64,000 bases of DNA from assembly GCF_021233055.1 (NCBI RefSeq), contig NZ_CP089538.1, positions 1,407,501 to 1,471,500 on the forward strand, in the 5' to 3' direction. The translations under genes and the position numbers were made by a program. Shown piece after piece: positions 61,620 through 64,000 of the stretch; positions within the stretch are counted from its first letter, which is position 1, and each line of letters starts with the position of its first letter. A model generated the notes under the pieces. The model saw nothing but the letters and a program-made list of their open reading frames with translations, had not been told where the DNA came from and made no database searches. Source of the DNA: Spirosoma oryzicola. Its GTDB lineage: Bacteria > Bacteroidota > Bacteroidia > Cytophagales > Spirosomataceae.

Positions 61620-64000
61620 ATGCGTTTTTTACATGTACTGGTACTCTCGGTCTGTTTGATCAACGGGGCACTTGCTCAGCTACGGACGCCCCCGAAGGGA
61701 CAAAACGCTACATTATCTGCTACGGGCTACGTGCGGGACGCTAAAACCGGCAAGCCGATTCAGGGGGTCAACATCGTGGTTTTGGACGTATCCAAAGGCT
61801 ACGTGACCGAAAAAGACGGTTTTTACATTGTGCCGTTGCCCCCTGGCAAGTACATCTTGCGCTTTTCGCACGTGGGATACCGAACCAAAGAGGATACCAT
61901 CGTTCTCAATAAAATGCTTTTTCGCGAGATGACGATGGAGGACGATGCCAAAGATCTGGATGAGGTTATCGTAACCAGCGAAGCGCCCGACCGAAATGTG
62001 CGCAAGGTTGAAATTGGCGTCTCGCAGCTATCCATCCGCAGCATTCGGCGTATTCCACCCCTGCTGGGCGAAATCGACATTGTGCGTAGCCTGCTTTTGC
62101 TGCCCGGCGTAACCACCGTAGGCGAAGGGGCTCCCGGCTTCAATGTGCGGGGTGGTAGTGCCGATCAGAACCTGGTTTTGTTCGATGATGCCCCGATCTT
62201 CAATTCGAGCCACCTGATGGGCTTTTTTTCGGTGTTCAACCCGGATGTGGTTCGTGACGTAACCTTGAATCGGGGTGGGGTAGCCGCTGCCTACGGTGGT
62301 CGGGCTTCGTCGGTGCTGGATGTGAAAATCAAAGAACCCAGTGGCGATAAGTGGGGAATCAATGGCGGTATCGGCTTCATTTCCAGCCGGTTGGGTGTCG
62401 AAGGGCCAATCGTTAAAAACAAACTATCGTTGCTGGCCGCCGGGCGCGTTTCGTTCAACGATTTTCTGTTTAAGCTGGCACCGCCTAATCTAAAAGATAC
62501 AAAAGCCAATTTTTACGACCTGACCACAAAGCTCAAATACCAGCCCAGCGAACAACACACGCTGACGCTGACGGGGTATGTTAGCACCGATGTGTTTAAA
62601 CTGGCGTCGGATTCGTTGTCGGGACAGGAGATCAACGCATCGTCAACTCAGTTTGACTACCAGACACTGACAGGCTCGCTGCGCTGGAACTACTTCATTA
62701 ATAAGCAACTGAACCTGACGACATCGGCTATCTTTAGCCAGTACAAAGCGAATCTGTCGTCGCCCGATTCGTCGAATGCTTTCCAGCTCAAATCAGGTAT
62801 CTGGCACCGGCAACTCAAATCGGACCTGACTTATACGCCCGACGAAAGGCACCAATGGCAGGCTGGGGTTAGCGCGATCGATTACCTGATTCAGCCGAAC
62901 AGCCGAATTCCCGGTCCCAACTCGAACGTGCTCCCGATCGACCTCGCTCGCGAACGAGCGTATGAACTAGCGGCTTACATACAGGATGAATGGAAATTGA
63001 ACGCCAATCTGGCCGTAGTAGCCGGGTTACGCTATTCGGCTTTGCTCAATCGAGGGCCGGAAACGGTGCGGGTGTATGAAGAAAACGGGCCCCGTCAGGA
63101 CGAAACCGTCTCGTCGGAGACAACCTACGGAGCGGGTCGTATTTACCACTCGGCGGGTGGGCTGGAACCCCGGCTGGCTGTTCGCTGGTCGGTGGGAGAG
63201 GGAAAGGCTATCAAAGCGGGGTACAGTCGGCTCCGGCAATACATTCAGCAAATTACCAATACGACGGCTGCCTTGCCGACTTCACGCTGGCACCTGAGCG
63301 ATAACTACACCAAGCCACAAATTGCCGATCAGTGGGCGCTGGGGTATTTTCACAATACCACCGATAACGTAATCGAAGCATCGGGAGAAGTGTATTACAA
63401 AACCTTAACCAACGCCATCGACTACCGCGACGGAGCCGAACTGCAACTGGCCCCGGCGGTCGAAACGCAGATTGTGCAGGGGAGTGGCCGGGCTTACGGA
63501 TTTGAAGGGTTACTGCGCAAAAATAAAGGGCTCTGGAGTGGGTTTATCAGTTACACGTATGCTCGCACGTTGCTGACCATGAATAGCCCGTACGCTGAAG
63601 AACGGGTTAACAACGGTCAGGCTTATCCGGCCAACTACGATAAGCCGCATACGCTCAACGCACTGGCTGTTTACCGGCCCTCCACCTGGTTTAGCCTTTC
63701 CCTGAATTTCACGTACAGCACGGGCCGACCCACCACGCAGCCGTCGGCGCTGGCGCGGGTGGGTGGCATTATCGTTCCTATTTATCTCGACCGAAATCAG
63801 CAGCGCGTTCCGGATTATCACCGGCTCGATTTTTCGATGACTTTTGACCAGAACCCGCTCAAGAAAAAACGCAACCAGAGCAGTTGGGTTTTCGCGATTT
63901 ACAACGTGTACGCCCACAAGAATGCGTACTCCATCTTCTACAAGCTACGTCCTACCTCCTTTGCCGATGCGTACAAGCTAGCCATTTTTGGAACAGCCTT
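61620..64000 (+). CDS. TonB-dependent receptor (partial, C-terminus beyond right edge)
   Basis: The frame is open from ATG 61620 to the edge, about 793 codons. A signal peptide (cleavage near ALAQL) leads into a carboxypeptidase-regulatory-like domain (GYVRDAKTGKPIQGVNIVVL), a plug (FNVRGGSADQNLVLFDDAPI, YGGRASSVLDVKI) and most of a barrel. It is clearly related to the receptor at 50608-53373 (shared YANYDKPH and NFTYSTGRP regions) but lacks its STN domain. The final strand is missing. By analogy, a DUF4249 gene may follow outside the window. Ligand unknown. Confidence 0.88.
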   Translation, partial: MRFLHVLVLSVCLINGALAQLRTPPKGQNATLSATGYVRDAKTGKPIQGVNIVVLDVSKGYVTEKDGFYIVPLPPGKYILRFSHVGYRTKEDTIVLNKMLFREMTMEDDAKDLDEVIVTSEAPDRNVRKVEIGVSQLSIRSIRRIPPLLGEIDIVRSLLLLPGVTTVGEGAPGFNVRGGSADQNLVLFDDAPIFNSSHLMGFFSVFNPDVVRDVTLNRGGVAAAYGGRASSVLDVKIKEPSGDKWGINGGIGFISSRLGVEGPIVKNKLSLLAAGRVSFNDFLFKLAPPNLKDTKANFYDLTTKLKYQPSEQHTLTLTGYVSTDVFKLASDSLSGQEINASSTQFDYQTLTGSLRWNYFINKQLNLTTSAIFSQYKANLSSPDSSNAFQLKSGIWHRQLKSDLTYTPDERHQWQAGVSAIDYLIQPNSRIPGPNSNVLPIDLARERAYELAAYIQDEWKLNANLAVVAGLRYSALLNRGPETVRVYEENGPRQDETVSSETTYGAGRIYHSAGGLEPRLAVRWSVGEGKAIKAGYSRLRQYIQQITNTTAALPTSRWHLSDNYTKPQIADQWALGYFHNTTDNVIEASGEVYYKTLTNAIDYRDGAELQLAPAVETQIVQGSGRAYGFEGLLRKNKGLWSGFISYTYARTLLTMNSPYAEERVNNGQAYPANYDKPHTLNALAVYRPSTWFSLSLNFTYSTGRPTTQPSALARVGGIIVPIYLDRNQQRVPDYHRLDFSMTFDQNPLKKKRNQSSWVFAIYNVYAHKNAYSIFYKLRPTSFADAYKLAIFGTA

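Noticed and set aside
1..64000. tRNA or rRNA genes, CRISPR arrays and phage genes
   Set aside because: No cloverleaf-like segment, regular spacer-repeat array, integrase or phage structural gene was recognised in reading the intergenic regions.

Overview
The window is a bacterial chromosome segment from the phylum Bacteroidota, most likely Cytophagales and close to Spirosoma. Several things point there: GLPGLI and DUF4249 proteins, outer-membrane receptors with a carboxypeptidase-regulatory domain, an N-acyl-ornithine transcarbamylase in place of ordinary OTCase, promoter-like TAnnTTTG elements, no consistent Shine-Dalgarno sequences, and roughly even base composition by eye. The genus is inference; the phylum is well supported. 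No rRNA, tRNA, CRISPR array, prophage or transposase gene was seen.

Layout. 1-4300: a Tat-exported glycosidase-like protein cut by the left edge, then a GMC flavin dehydrogenase with its small Tat-exported subunit, set among extragenic palindromes. 4.8-7.3 kb: an NAD-epimerase and DUF4260 pair facing an AraC-type regulator. 7.6-11.5 kb: GLPGLI protein plus a large outer-membrane barrel. 11.8-12.4 kb: NlpC/P60 peptidase. 12.5-15.5 kb: arginine genes argD, argF' and argB. 15.7-18.7 kb: an alpha/beta hydrolase and three tandem paralogous lipoproteins, two of them followed directly by a strong terminator. 18.8-21 kb: clpX and clpP. 21.2-24.8 kb: an XRE regulator facing a lone heavy-metal RND permease. 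25-28 kb: a signalling cluster with an inverted LytTR/pseudo-receiver protein, a CheY-like regulator and a soluble RsbRD-type histidine kinase. 28-33.5 kb: FAD oxidoreductase, GH13-like protein behind a possibly leaderless promoter, unknown membrane protein, radical SAM/SPASM enzyme. 33.7-40.4 kb: core block parA-parB-lipoprotein-DUF5683-dapB-lepB-amidase. 40.4-46.7 kb: ung, apaG, a methyltransferase, a copper-monooxygenase-like lipoprotein and topA. 47-54.1 kb: a four-gene outer-membrane operon (secreted protein, TonB receptor, DUF4249 lipoprotein, MG2/plug-like protein). 54.3-56.9 kb: a CHASE3 hybrid histidine kinase. 57.2-61.5 kb: thyA, pentapeptide-repeat protein, two small membrane proteins and PolX. 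From 61.6 kb: a second receptor of the same family, cut by the right edge.

Most of the window is housekeeping sequence. The least ordinary items are the LytTR protein whose receiver-like domain has Glu where the phospho-acceptor Asp should be; the triplicated lipoproteins with a C-terminal membrane hairpin; the copper-site protein with all six PHM-type ligands behind a CX4CH haem motif; the repeat pair just after the parA -7 element; a plug-like domain without a barrel in the receptor operon; the Ala90 substrate-loop residue in the transcarbamylase; and a family of intergenic palindromes around 1.6-8.5 kb. None is proven to be a new system. Many convergent gene pairs are separated by very long near-perfect hairpins.
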